From: Sphaerisporangium siamense
GTDB taxonomy: Bacteria > Actinomycetota > Actinomycetes > Streptosporangiales > Streptosporangiaceae
Length of the DNA stretch: 64,000 nucleotides
Direction of reading: 5' to 3'
Assembly: GCF_014205275.1 (NCBI RefSeq)
Contig: NZ_JACHND010000001.1
Coordinates: forward strand, 4,588,001 to 4,652,000
Part shown: positions 47,425-57,380 of the stretch, one piece after another
How positions within the stretch are numbered: position 1 is the first letter of the stretch
Layout: each line of letters begins with the position of its first letter
Made by a program: the position numbers and the translations under genes
Notes under the pieces: generated by a model
What the model saw: only the letters and a program-made list of their open reading frames with translations
Databases searched by the model: none
What the model was told of the DNA's origin: nothing

Positions 47425-47441
47425 ACACCCCTAGGGGGTAT
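47425..47441. promoter_or_regulatory. CsoR-like operator 1
   Basis: ACACCCCTAGGGGGTAT, a near-perfect C4/G4 palindrome with ATACCCC-type arms, lies between the divergent DUF4396 and Cys-rich peptide genes. CsoR proteins recognise such ATAC-C-run/G-run-GTAT sites and release them on binding Cu(I). Confidence 0.65.
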
Positions 47442-47460
47442 GGTAGCGTACCGCCGAGCG

Positions 47461-47477
47461 ATACCCCCAGTAGGTAA
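47461..47477. promoter_or_regulatory. CsoR-like operator 2 (degenerate)
   Basis: ATACCCCCAGTAGGTAA keeps the ATACC and GGTA ends but lacks the full G run. It lies 14 nt before the GGGAC ribosome-site region of the Cys-rich peptide gene, so it could cover its promoter. Confidence 0.4.
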
Positions 47478-47491
47478 ATGAAAGGGACATC

Positions 47492-47599
47492 ATGTGCACT
47501 GCGTGTGCTTGTGGCACCGAGGACCGGACCCCGGAGCCGGTCGCCGTCGCCGACGCCGACGAGAAGGCCGGTGACGAGTTCGCCGAGGCCGCGTCCTAG
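47492..47599 (+). CDS. 35-residue Cys-rich peptide between CsoR boxes
   Basis: A short gene, ATG 47492 with AAAGGGAC about 6 nt upstream, encodes MCTACACGTEDRTPEP and an acidic Ala-rich tail (ADADEKAGDEFAEAAS). The start has three cysteines in a CxxCxC pattern within the first seven residues, a plausible soft-metal ligand set. It is divergent from DUF4396, bracketed by CsoR-like boxes at 47425, 47461 and 47653, and followed by csoR. A copper-binding buffer peptide, metallothionein-like or a metallochaperone fragment, is inferred. It has no similarity I recognise to MymT. It could also be a copper-sensing leader peptide. Confidence 0.65.
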   Translation: MCTACACGTEDRTPEPVAVADADEKAGDEFAEAAS

Positions 47600-47652
47600 G
47601 CGATCGGGCGGTGGGCGCGTACTCATGCGCGCCCACCAGCGAACTTCCCGGA

Positions 47653-47669
47653 ATACCTTATAGGGGTAT
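47653..47669. promoter_or_regulatory. CsoR-like operator 3, upstream of csoR
   Basis: ATACCTTATAGGGGTAT has the same 17-bp length and arm ends as operator 1 and lies 42 nt before csoR, with TACATA just downstream as a possible -10. Expected to give copper-relieved autorepression of csoR-copA. Confidence 0.6.
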
Positions 47670-47710
47670 GGTGTTCCCTACATAGAACGTCAACGGGGGG
47701 AGGCCGCGAG

Positions 47711-47992
47711 ATGGCGGGATACAGCGGTACCAAGCAGGACCATATGCGGCGGCTGCGCAGGATCGAAGGTCAGGTGCGCGGCCTGCAGCGGATGGTCGAA
47801 GAGGACAAGTACTGCATCGACGTCCTCACACAGGTCTCGGCGAGCACGAGCGCCCTTCGATCCTTCGCGCTCGCCCTGTTGGAAGAGCACCTGGCGCACT
47901 GCGTCGCGGACGCCACCGCCAAGGGAGGCGACGAGGCCGCGCTCAAGGTCAAAGAGGCGTCCGACGCCATAGAGCGCCTCGTGCGCTCCTGA
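47711..47992 (+). CDS. csoR: CsoR copper-sensing transcriptional repressor
   Basis: A 93-residue all-helical repressor (DUF156 family) that binds Cu(I) and leaves its operator. The Cu(I) triad is complete: Cys35 ([10 protein letters not shown]), His60 and Cys64 (EEHLAHC). [20 protein letters not shown] is the family's DNA-facing helix. GGGGGAGG precedes ATG 47711. Operator-like boxes lie upstream; copA follows 38 nt later on the same strand, forming the usual csoR-copA operon. Confidence 0.96.
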   Translation: MAGYSGTKQDHMRRLRRIEGQVRGLQRMVEEDKYCIDVLTQVSASTSALRSFALALLEEHLAHCVADATAKGGDEAALKVKEASDAIERLVRS

Positions 47993-48030
47993 GATCGTTG
48001 AAATGCCCCGATCACCAGAGGAGGGAAAGA

Positions 48031-50280
<2,250 letters not shown>

Positions 50281-50302
50281 ACGACACGGCGGACGCGCGG
50301 AC

Positions 50303-50347
50303 GATGCCCGCCGGGCCGGGGCACGGTGGCCCGGCCCGGCGGGCATC
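50303..50347. terminator. Bidirectional terminator between copA and the sigma gene
   Basis: An 18-bp perfect stem (arms 50303-50320 and 50330-50347, beginning GATGCCCGCC) with a 9-nt loop between two convergent genes. Very stable, isolating the csoR-copA unit from the opposing operon. Confidence 0.75.
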
Positions 50348-50350
50348 CGG

Positions 50351-50932
50351 TCAGGCGGCCTTCTCGGCCTCTGTCAGTGAGGTGAGAAGCTGGTCGCGGG
50401 CCCGGGCCACCCGGGAGCGTACGGTGCCGACCGGGCAGCCGATCAGTTCCGCCGCCTCGGAGTAGGGGAGGCCGAGGAGTTGGGTGAGGACGAAGGCCGC
50501 GCGCCGGTCGCCGGGAACCTTGTCCAGCAGGTCGGCGAGCGCCACGCCGTCATCCGCGCCGGGCAGGCCGCGCGGCTGGCGTCGTTCGGCGGCGAACTGC
50601 CAGTCGGGGACGTCGGCGATGACCGGGCGCGCCGCCGCCATGCGGAAGCGGTCGATGACGACCCGGCGGACGATGGACAGGAGCCAGGTGCGGGCGGAGG
50701 AACGTCCGGCGAACCCGGGCAGGCTGCCCAAGATGCGCACGAACGACTCCTGGGTGAGGTCCTCGGCCGATTGGGGGTCGGTCAGGTAGGTGGTGAACCG
50801 CTGGACATCCGGATAGATCTCGCGGGTGAAGGCCTCGATGTCGGCGGGGCCTCCTTCGCGCGCGGCCAGGGCGAGGACCGTCAGGCGCCGGTCCTCGTCG
50901 GGGGTGCGGTGCCGGGTGCCGGCAGAAGTCAT
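50351..50932 (-). CDS. ECF RNA polymerase sigma factor, SigC-like
   Basis: A 193-residue extracytoplasmic-function sigma factor. Region 2: DVQRFTTYLTDPQSAEDLTQ, ESFVRILGSLPGFAGRSSAR, TWLLSIVRRVVIDRFR. Region 4: VPGDRRAAFVLTQLLGLPYS, EAAELIGCPVGTVRSRVARA. The RFTTYLTD and SSARTWLLSI wording closely recalls mycobacterial SigC, which is linked to copper acquisition and has no conventional anti-sigma factor. It is the last gene of a minus-strand operon behind two paralogous membrane proteins, and it faces copA. No anti-sigma gene is recognisable. Confidence 0.9.
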   Translation of the reverse strand: MTSAGTRHRTPDEDRRLTVLALAAREGGPADIEAFTREIYPDVQRFTTYLTDPQSAEDLTQESFVRILGSLPGFAGRSSARTWLLSIVRRVVIDRFRMAAARPVIADVPDWQFAAERRQPRGLPGADDGVALADLLDKVPGDRRAAFVLTQLLGLPYSEAAELIGCPVGTVRSRVARARDQLLTSLTEAEKAA

Positions 50933-51055
50933 GGTGATCGTTCCTTACCGTCGTGGGGAGTGCGCTCCGGGCGCGTTCGGGCGCGGGACGGCGGCCGGGC
51001 GGGTCCGGCTCGGTCCGGAGGGCACGGTGAGGAGAGCGGCTTGCCGCGGAAGGTG

Positions 51056-51601
51056 TCAGGCGGCCTGCGACGGAGGGGCACGTCCGATCACCACGTGCCG
51101 GAGCGCGGCGGAGCGGAGGGACGACGGCGTGGAGACGGGGATCCGGCGGTCGCGCGGTGAAACGGGCGGATCCGCGAGCGGCATGGTCAGGAGACGGACG
51201 GCGAGGCGGCGCAGCATCGCCCAGAGAGCGGCCTCGCCGCGTGACAGCCACAAGGCGGTCATCACGATGGCCCACCCGTGCGTCAGCGCCATTCCGAGGT
51301 CGGGGACCAGCTTCGCGTGCGTGTGGCCGGTCGCCTCGGCCAGAGGAGGCAGAAGCGGTGCGGTGGAGAACAGCACGTGCAGCGCCGCCTGCGCTCCGGT
51401 CAGCAGCGCGAGCACCGCCCCGGTGCCTCTTTCGCGGCCGGTCGCCGGCAGTGCCGCCGCCAGCGCGACGACCGCGCCCAGTACCGCGGTGCGCGGGGAG
51501 ACGGTGCCTCCGCCGGCCAGGTGCCCGACGGCGCTCAGCCCGAGGCAGACCACGGCGAAGGCCACGGCGCGGGCCAGGCGCAACGTCAGCCCGGCGGTCA
51601 C
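51056..51601 (-). CDS. His-containing membrane protein, paralog of the next gene
   Basis: A 181-residue polytopic protein, not recognised as a named family. Four or so helices: LARAVAFAVVCLGLSAVGHL, AVLGAVVALAAALPATG, VLALLTGAQAALHVLFSTAP and LGMALTHGWAIVMTALWL, followed by SRGEAALWAMLRRL and a basic tail ending in GRAPP. Conserved with the protein at 51841-52404: GH after helix 1, GRER, AxxxLHxxF, GHxH/EHGH, GMxLxH, RGExAxWxMLR and the terminal RxPP. The shared histidines at membrane faces suggest metal or heme contact. Starts with GTG; no clear ribosome site. 123 nt upstream of the sigma gene. Confidence 0.75.
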   Translation of the reverse strand: MTAGLTLRLARAVAFAVVCLGLSAVGHLAGGGTVSPRTAVLGAVVALAAALPATGRERGTGAVLALLTGAQAALHVLFSTAPLLPPLAEATGHTHAKLVPDLGMALTHGWAIVMTALWLSRGEAALWAMLRRLAVRLLTMPLADPPVSPRDRRIPVSTPSSLRSAALRHVVIGRAPPSQAA

Positions 51602-51840
51602 GGCGCGAAAAGACGCTCGTGGACGGTACGCGGGCCGGAGACGCGACGTGGCGGCGCGTGAGCCGGCGTGGTGATCAGTGCGACGGGTGAACCGGATGAA
51701 CCCGATAAGCCGGATAAGTGCGACGGAGAAGCCAACACGGACTCCAGGGGAAAGATCCCGGACGACTGCCGGGCATGACCGGACCGGCGCCGCGCGAAGA
51801 CGCGTGGTGCCTGCTCACGGTGATCGGCCGGCCTTAAGGC
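51602..51840. other. Intergenic region with short repeats inside the membrane-protein/sigma operon
   Basis: A 239-nt gap between two same-strand genes. GTGCGACGG occurs twice (51678-51686, 51719-51727); between them lie CCGGATGAA, CCCGATAAG and CCGGATAAG-type units. This could be a promoter or regulator-binding site serving the downstream membrane protein and sigma factor. Confidence 0.4.
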
Positions 51841-52404
51841 TCAGCCGATGATCGCCGGGGGTCCGCGCCGGTGGATCGCGGCCGGGACGGTCCACGCGGG
51901 CCGGGGCTGAGGGAACGAGACGGGCACGGCGGGCGGGGCGGGCGGGGTGGTCCGGCCGGCCGTGGTGAACAGCCATCGGAGCACGGGGAACGGAGCCGTG
52001 GCCCACAGGCGCAGCATGAGCCACGCCGCCTGTTCGCCCCGGTACAGCCACCATCCCGACGCCATGGCGACCATGAGGTGGGCCAGCGTCATGCCGAAGG
52101 TGCGGTGACCGTGCTCGGTCCCGAGAGCGGTCGGCACGGAATGAGTGGTCCAGCCGAATACTTCGTGGAGCGAGATCTGGGCCACGGCCGACGCGGCGAG
52201 CACCACCTCGGGCTCGCGCTCACGTCCGTTGATCGCGTATGCCAGCCCCATGGTGCCGGCGAGCCCGGCGAGCAGAACCGCGGGGTCGACGCCGCCGCCT
52301 CCGGCGAAGGCGTGCCCTGCCGTGGAAAGGAAGAGGCACACCGTCGCGAACACGGCGGCCCGTGCCAGGCGCAGCAGCGGCTCCTCTGCGGACACAACCG
52401 ACAT
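51841..52404 (-). CDS. His-containing membrane protein, first gene of the sigma operon
   Basis: A 187-residue polytopic protein, clear paralog of 51056-51601 across its length. Helices: LARAAVFATVCLFLSTAGHA, LLAGLAGTMGLAYAINGRER, VVLAASAVAQISLHEVFGW and FGMTLAHLMVAMASGWWLYR, then GEQAAWLMLRLW and a Pro-rich tail with RRGPP. Histidines at TAGH, SLHEVF, THS, TEHGH and LAH are mostly shared with its paralog. Start is the ATG (MSVVSAEEPL) at 52404. The pair plus an ECF sigma factor beside a copper pump suggests a sensing or copper-uptake role, by context only. Confidence 0.75.
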   Translation of the reverse strand: MSVVSAEEPLLRLARAAVFATVCLFLSTAGHAFAGGGGVDPAVLLAGLAGTMGLAYAINGREREPEVVLAASAVAQISLHEVFGWTTHSVPTALGTEHGHRTFGMTLAHLMVAMASGWWLYRGEQAAWLMLRLWATAPFPVLRWLFTTAGRTTPPAPPAVPVSFPQPRPAWTVPAAIHRRGPPAIIG

Positions 52405-52670
52405 ACTGTCAGCCGTCCGCAGCGCTGAGAAGTCCCCGGGCGGACGGCACGACCACGGCCCTGATCAACCGGCGCCCGGAACACGGATCGGGCGCCGTCG
52501 TGGCGGCCATGACGGGGAACGCGGGCGTCACCCCTGTGTTCTCCATCATGGCCGTCCTCGTCGCTCCCCAGCGTTGCTTCACTAGTCGGACGTGATCGCC
52601 GGAGAGTTCCCGGCGAACGGTCCACGATCCGCCGTGGATCGCTCATCCAGGTCGTGACATCCTCGCTCCC

Positions 52671-53726
52671 ATGGAGGTACGCGTTCGTCGTATGACCTTG
52701 CGCCTGCTCTCGGTGTTCCGGAGCTCACGCCTCGCCTACGACTCGACCGACACCTGTATCGCGACCATCGTTCACGATGGCGTGGCCGGTCACGGGGAGG
52801 GGACGCCCGCCTGGGCACACGGCGAGACCCTGGACGAGGTCATCGACGCGGTCGCGGCGCAGGGCGAGAGAATACTCGGACCCGGCCTGTCCGATCCCGG
52901 GAAGGTCCTTGACCGGATAGCGGGGTGGGAGGCGCCGGTGGGCGCCCGGATGGCCCTCGACGGCGCGGTGCGTGACTGGCTCGGCCGGTCCGCCGGGCAG
53001 CCGACCTGGCGGATGCTCGGCGTGCCTCGCACCCTGACGGAGCCGACGGGGTACACGATCGGGATCGCCGGCCTGGAGGAGACCCTGGCGGCGGTGGTGA
53101 ACGCTCCGCCCGTGGGCGCGCTGAAAATGAAGGTGCGCGGCGCCGACGATCTCGATCGGCTGATCGCCGTCCGGGAAGTGACCGCCCTTCCGGTCCGGAT
53201 CGACGCCAATGAGGCGTGGGATTTCGATACGGCCCGAGAGCTGACCCCGCACCTGCGCGGCCTCGACATCCAGCTCATCGAGCAGCCTTTTCCCGCGGAA
53301 GCGGTCGACGCCTACCGCCGTTACCAGGAGCTGCCGGACCGGCTGCCGGTCTTCCTGGACGAGGGCTGCACCGACGTGGCCAGTGTCCACTCCGCGCGAG
53401 GGCTCGCCGACGGCGTCGTGGTCAAACTGGCCAAGTCAGGGGGCGTCCGGGCCACCCGCAGGGTGATGGAGACCGCACGGCGGCTCGGCCTGTCGGTGAT
53501 GCTCAGCTGCAACTGCGAGTCCGAGCTGGCACTGAGTCAGGCGGCGCTGCTGGCGCCCCTGGCCGACCGGATAGATCTCGACAGCCAGTTCCTCTTGCGC
53601 GACCCGCCCTTCCGGGGACTGGGACTCGACCGCGGGCGGATCGTCCTCGGGGACGCCCCCGGTCTCGGGGTCGTGTCCCGGGAAGACGACTCGGCCCTCG
53701 GGTCCGGATCGGCCGCGCGAATCTGA
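52671..53726 (+). CDS. Dipeptide epimerase of the enolase superfamily
   Basis: A 351-residue muconate-lactonising subgroup enzyme that should epimerise an alpha carbon of a dipeptide such as L-Ala-L/D-Glu. The acid/base lysine pair is in ALKMKVRG (KxK) and VVVKLAKSGGV; the metal ligands are Asp in VRIDANEAW, Glu in LIEQPFP and Asp in FLDEGCTD. The 20s/50s capping region is at the N-terminus. Start ATG 52671 or ATG 52692 (MTLRLLSVF). It opens the gene cluster that continues with an exporter, PLP enzyme, methyltransferases and ATP-grasp ligase. A role in a peptide-like product, instead of peptidoglycan recycling, is inferred from neighbours. Confidence 0.88.
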   Translation: MEVRVRRMTLRLLSVFRSSRLAYDSTDTCIATIVHDGVAGHGEGTPAWAHGETLDEVIDAVAAQGERILGPGLSDPGKVLDRIAGWEAPVGARMALDGAVRDWLGRSAGQPTWRMLGVPRTLTEPTGYTIGIAGLEETLAAVVNAPPVGALKMKVRGADDLDRLIAVREVTALPVRIDANEAWDFDTARELTPHLRGLDIQLIEQPFPAEAVDAYRRYQELPDRLPVFLDEGCTDVASVHSARGLADGVVVKLAKSGGVRATRRVMETARRLGLSVMLSCNCESELALSQAALLAPLADRIDLDSQFLLRDPPFRGLGLDRGRIVLGDAPGLGVVSREDDSALGSGSAARI

Positions 53727-53954
53727 CCCATCCCGCGCGGAGGCCGATCTCGTCACGGGCCCAGGAACTTTCCCGGCTCTCCGGACGACCGACTCTTCGC
53801 CGGCCGGCACGGTGTCGCCATAGGGTCTCCTCGGCGAGCGTGGGCCCGGTCGTCGCGGACGAGATCGGACGGGGAGGTCGCGGGTGGACTGGTATGAGGT
53901 ATCGGATCGGCTCGCTCGGGCGGCCTCGGCCGCTCACCGCGGCTCGGCCGGCTG

Positions 53955-55190
53955 ATGGCGACGCCGGCTCCGTCCCGGTCGGGGGTGCGCGTCGGCCGAC
54001 GAGGGACCCCGCGTGGTCGCACCCTGACGGGTGCTCGCCTCGCGGTGCTGGTGGGCGGCTTCCTGGTCAACGTCGGTTCGTTCTCGGTCTATCCGTACAT
54101 GGCCGTGCTGCTCCGTGAGCGGATGGACATGAGGATGGCGCAGGTCGGCGTGGTGCTCGGGCTGGCGACCCTGGTGCAGTTCGCCGGCGCACCGGTCACC
54201 GCGGCGGTGGCCGAGCGGGTGGGATTGCAGCGATCCCTGGTCGTCGCCTTGGTCTTGTACAGTCTCGGCGGCGGGGCCTTCCTCGCGGGAGAGGGCATCC
54301 CGGCGCTCACCATCGCGGGCCTGCTCCTCATCTCCGGGGGCGGGTCACTCTATTCGCCGGCGTACCGCAGCTACCTGGTTCACGGCGCCGGCAGCGAGCA
54401 GCGGCCCCGGCTGGTGTCCGCGGGGAACGCCGCCGGGAACCTCGGCATCGCGCTCGGGCCGGTGGTGGGCGCTCTGCTCATCCAGCGTCCGGGCGAGATG
54501 TTCGCCGTCGTCACGGCCGTCTACACCGGCGTGGCGGTCGGGCACGTCTTCCTGCGCCGGGAGCGGCGCGCCGAGGACGCCCCGGCGGTGGAGCCGTTCC
54601 GGCGGATGCTGCATGGCCTGGCGGTGCCGCCTTTCGTGGTCACCGCCCTGACCTTCTGCGTGCACATGCAGTTCTACCAGTACCTTTCCAGCTACGCCCA
54701 GGGCCGGGTGGACACCCTGATCTTCGGCGTGGCCATGATGGGATATTCCCTCATCCTGGTGCTCGTTCAGCCACTGGTGGCACAGCGGGTCGAGCGGATG
54801 GGCTATCCGGCCGCGATGGCGATCGGGTTCGGCTGCCTGGCGGCGGGGATGGTCGCCTTCGCCGGCGGGAACGGTCTCACGATCATGGCCGGGGTCGCCG
54901 CGATCAGCGTCGGCAGCGCGGTGCTGTTCCTCAAGAACGACCTCGAAGCGCTGGCCAGGTCGAGACGGTCGGCGACCGTGGTCTTCGGCCAGCAGCGGCT
55001 GGCCATCGGCGTCGGCTCCTTCCTCAGCGGCGTGGTCGGGGGCACCGTGTACGGGCTGTTCGAGCGCGGCGGGTACCTCCCGGGGTTCTGGCTGGTCGTG
55101 GCCGCGCAGTGCGTCCTTTACCCGGTGCTCATGTCGGCGGGGAGACGGTGGGCGGGCCGGCGTGGCCCCGCGCCCGAGTCGTCCACCTGA
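53955..55190 (+). CDS. MFS transporter
   Basis: A 411-residue, 12-helix major facilitator protein, probable exporter. The first helix SFSVYPYMAVLLRERMDM and the loop VTAAVAERVGLQRSLVVALV resemble drug and small-molecule efflux members; GGGSLYSPAYRSYLVHGAGS and SAGNAAGNLGIALGPVVGAL are also typical of the MdtH-like subset. It follows the epimerase by 228 nt, and its TGA abuts that of the convergent PLP gene. Probably exports the cluster product. No good ribosome site before ATG 53955. Confidence 0.9.
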   Translation: MATPAPSRSGVRVGRRGTPRGRTLTGARLAVLVGGFLVNVGSFSVYPYMAVLLRERMDMRMAQVGVVLGLATLVQFAGAPVTAAVAERVGLQRSLVVALVLYSLGGGAFLAGEGIPALTIAGLLLISGGGSLYSPAYRSYLVHGAGSEQRPRLVSAGNAAGNLGIALGPVVGALLIQRPGEMFAVVTAVYTGVAVGHVFLRRERRAEDAPAVEPFRRMLHGLAVPPFVVTALTFCVHMQFYQYLSSYAQGRVDTLIFGVAMMGYSLILVLVQPLVAQRVERMGYPAAMAIGFGCLAAGMVAFAGGNGLTIMAGVAAISVGSAVLFLKNDLEALARSRRSATVVFGQQRLAIGVGSFLSGVVGGTVYGLFERGGYLPGFWLVVAAQCVLYPVLMSAGRRWAGRRGPAPESST

Positions 55191-56231
55191 TCAGCGCGGG
55201 CCCGCGGACCCGCGTCGCGCCCAGGACATGGCCGACCACGGTGGGGCCAGCTCATCGAGGGAAGTGATCTCGGTAGGCGCGAGCGTGCCCGCGTCCGTGG
55301 CCTCACGGTGGCGGGTGAAGACCTGCTCGACGTAGCGGTGCCCGGTGTCGGCTCCGACCACCAGGTGCACCCGCTCCGGATGACGCCGGGCCTCCCACCG
55401 CGCGGCGAGGTATGCCGCGCCGGTGGAGAGCCCGGCGAAGACGGCGTGCGCGCGCATCAGCGCGATCGTGCCGGCCATGGCGTGGTGGAAGGTCATCCAG
55501 TGGATCCGGTCGTAGAGCTCGTGGCGGACGTTGTCGAAGGGGATGGCGCTGCCGATGCCGGCGATGATGGCCTCCGGGTCCGAGAACCGTTCGCTGCCGA
55601 AGCTCACGCTGCCGAAGGGCTGGATCCCGACCAGCCGGGCCGAGGGATCCTCCTCCCGCATCGGCCGGATCAGGCCGGCGCTCGACGCGCCCGTGCCGAC
55701 GCCGGCGACCAGCGTGAGAGAGGCGTCGGGGAGGGCCGTCCGCACCAGCGCCGCCATCTCGGCGTACCCGTGACAGTGCACCGGGTCGTGGTACTGGCGC
55801 ATCCAGTGCATGCCGGGGTCGCTTCCCAGGAGTTCCTGGACCCGGGCCACCCTCCGGTGCTGATCGAGCCGCAGGTTCTCCTCAGGGGGCATCTGGTCCA
55901 CGGTGGCGCCGAGGATCTCCAGTTGCGACCGGATGGCCGGGGTCACCGTGGTCGACGCGACGATGTGGCAGCGCAGTCCGTAGCGGTGGCAGACCATGGC
56001 GAGGGCGAGTGCGTAGATGCCGCTGGAGCTGTCGACAAGGGTGTCACCCGGGCGTACGGTTCCCGCTTTCAGCAGCGCCTGTACCGCCCCGAGAGCGGCG
56101 TAGATCTTCAGGGTCTCGAAGCGGGCGAGGACCATGTTCTCCGACAGGCGGATGAGGCTCGGAGCCTTGACGGCGTCGGTGACATGGGAGTGCAGCAGCG
56201 GCGTGCTCGTCGATGTGCCCATGGACGGCAT
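55191..56231 (-). CDS. Divergent fold-type II PLP enzyme (cysteine-synthase-like)
   Basis: A 346-residue protein of the tryptophan synthase beta/cysteine synthase superfamily. The phosphate-binding loop is clear: VAGVGTGASSAGLIRPM. The PLP lysine is probably Lys42 in LARFETLKIYAALGAV, a region that in O-acetylserine sulfhydrylases reads SxKxR-like, and the substrate loop is VDSSSGIYALALAM in place of the usual SSGNxG. These changes argue for a changed substrate, such as O-phosphoserine in a beta-replacement or a diaminopropionate-type reaction; this is speculation. ATG 56231 has AGGAG 9 nt upstream. Faces the methyltransferase/ATP-grasp genes across a 387-nt shared promoter region. Confidence 0.82.
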   Translation of the reverse strand: MPSMGTSTSTPLLHSHVTDAVKAPSLIRLSENMVLARFETLKIYAALGAVQALLKAGTVRPGDTLVDSSSGIYALALAMVCHRYGLRCHIVASTTVTPAIRSQLEILGATVDQMPPEENLRLDQHRRVARVQELLGSDPGMHWMRQYHDPVHCHGYAEMAALVRTALPDASLTLVAGVGTGASSAGLIRPMREEDPSARLVGIQPFGSVSFGSERFSDPEAIIAGIGSAIPFDNVRHELYDRIHWMTFHHAMAGTIALMRAHAVFAGLSTGAAYLAARWEARRHPERVHLVVGADTGHRYVEQVFTRHREATDAGTLAPTEITSLDELAPPWSAMSWARRGSAGPR

Positions 56232-56618
56232 GGCGGATCGCTCCTCGGCGTGCTCGATCGGGTCGGGGTGGGCCGTGGCGGTGGACGCACGATGACGCGC
56301 CTTCCTGGCCGACGGGAACGTCGGCGCGGTGTCCCCGCCAGACGGGGGGGAGGACGGTCACGTTCTCGGCGAGAGGGTCAAGGCTCCGGCTTCCTTGGCC
56401 CCTAGGTGGTCGCCCTGGCGGTGGGGTTAGTTCCGGATCTATGGAAAAGATCTAGGAATCGCCGCTGGCGGGCGCTATAGGCGGATGGTGAGGTGATGGG
56501 GTAGTTCGTTGGGTGTCCGGTAATCGCGTCGGGCGCGGTTTCTCTGCGCTGGGGGGAACTTTTTCGCGCCGCCGCGCGACCTGTGGTGCGTAGGTCGTCA
56601 CAGGAGTCGGAGCTGCCG
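56232..56618. promoter_or_regulatory. Divergent promoter region in the small-molecule cluster
   Basis: About 390 nt between the PLP gene and the first methyltransferase gene, without a credible coding frame. An AT-rich patch at 56425-56460 has TAGATC repeated at 13-bp spacing on the minus strand (TAGATCTTTTCCATAGATC), a possible regulator site. TATAGG near 56474 may be a -10. Upstream of GTG 56619, GGAG at 56609 serves as ribosome site. Confidence 0.45.
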
Positions 56619-57380
56619 GTGGACTGGTTCGAGGACGACACGTTCTGGGCGGACTTCTCCGGGGTGTTGTTCGCGCCGGAACGCCTGGTACAGGCACGGA
56701 GGTGGGTGGCGTCCTCCCCGCTGCTGGACCTGCCGCCCGGAACCACGGTGCTCGACCTGGGCTGCGGCCCGGGCACCTATGCCGTGCCTCTCGCCGAGCG
56801 GGGCGCCCAGGTCACGGGCGTGGACCTCAGCGCGGTGATGCTGGACCGCGCCCGGGAGGCGGCCAGGACGGCCGGTCTGACGGTCCGCCTGGTCCGCGCC
56901 GACATGCGGGAGTTCGTCGAACCGAACTACTACGACCTGATCATCAGCATGTACACCTCATTCGGGTACTTCCCCGACCCGGCGCAGAACCAGCGCGTAC
57001 TTCGCAACGCGTGGCAGAGCCTGGTGCCCGGCGGGCGGCTGCTGATGGACCTGTTCAGCAAGGAGATCTTCGCCCGGTGGGCCGGCACCCCGAAGGTGGT
57101 CGAGGTCGACGGAGGTGCCCTGTTCATGCGGGACACCATCCTGGACGACTGGACCCGGTTCCGCAGTGACTGGACCCTCGTGCGGGGGGACACCGCCCGG
57201 CACGGGTTCTTCGAGCAGTTCGTCTACAGCGCCGCCGAGATCCGCTCCATGCTGGCCGCCGCCGGATTCACCGACATCCTCTGCTTCGGGGGCTTCGCCG
57301 GGGAGCCCTACGACGACAACGCCAAGCGGCTGGTCGTGCGGGCGACCCGTCCGCTGGGAGCCGAGGAGACCCGGCCGTGA
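56619..57380 (+). CDS. Class I SAM-dependent methyltransferase
   Basis: A 253-residue methyltransferase. Motif I VLDLGCGPGTYAVPLAERG, motif II around VTGVDLSAVMLDRAREAA, then YYDLIISMYTSFGYF and the post-core LVPGGRLLMDLFSKEIFARW. It begins with VDWFEDDTFWADFSG, the usual N-terminus of this subgroup; GTG 56619 (GGAG 6 nt upstream) is preferred over GTG 56583. Target (N-, O- or C-methylation) cannot be told. Its last codons overlap the ATP-grasp start as GTGA, so the two are coupled. Confidence 0.88.
   Translation: MDWFEDDTFWADFSGVLFAPERLVQARRWVASSPLLDLPPGTTVLDLGCGPGTYAVPLAERGAQVTGVDLSAVMLDRAREAARTAGLTVRLVRADMREFVEPNYYDLIISMYTSFGYFPDPAQNQRVLRNAWQSLVPGGRLLMDLFSKEIFARWAGTPKVVEVDGGALFMRDTILDDWTRFRSDWTLVRGDTARHGFFEQFVYSAAEIRSMLAAAGFTDILCFGGFAGEPYDDNAKRLVVRATRPLGAEETRP

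Noticed and set aside
52671..53726. Epimerase as a peptidoglycan-recycling enzyme
   Set aside because: Possible by family, but no muropeptide gene is nearby while an ATP-grasp ligase and exporter are, so a cluster role is preferred.
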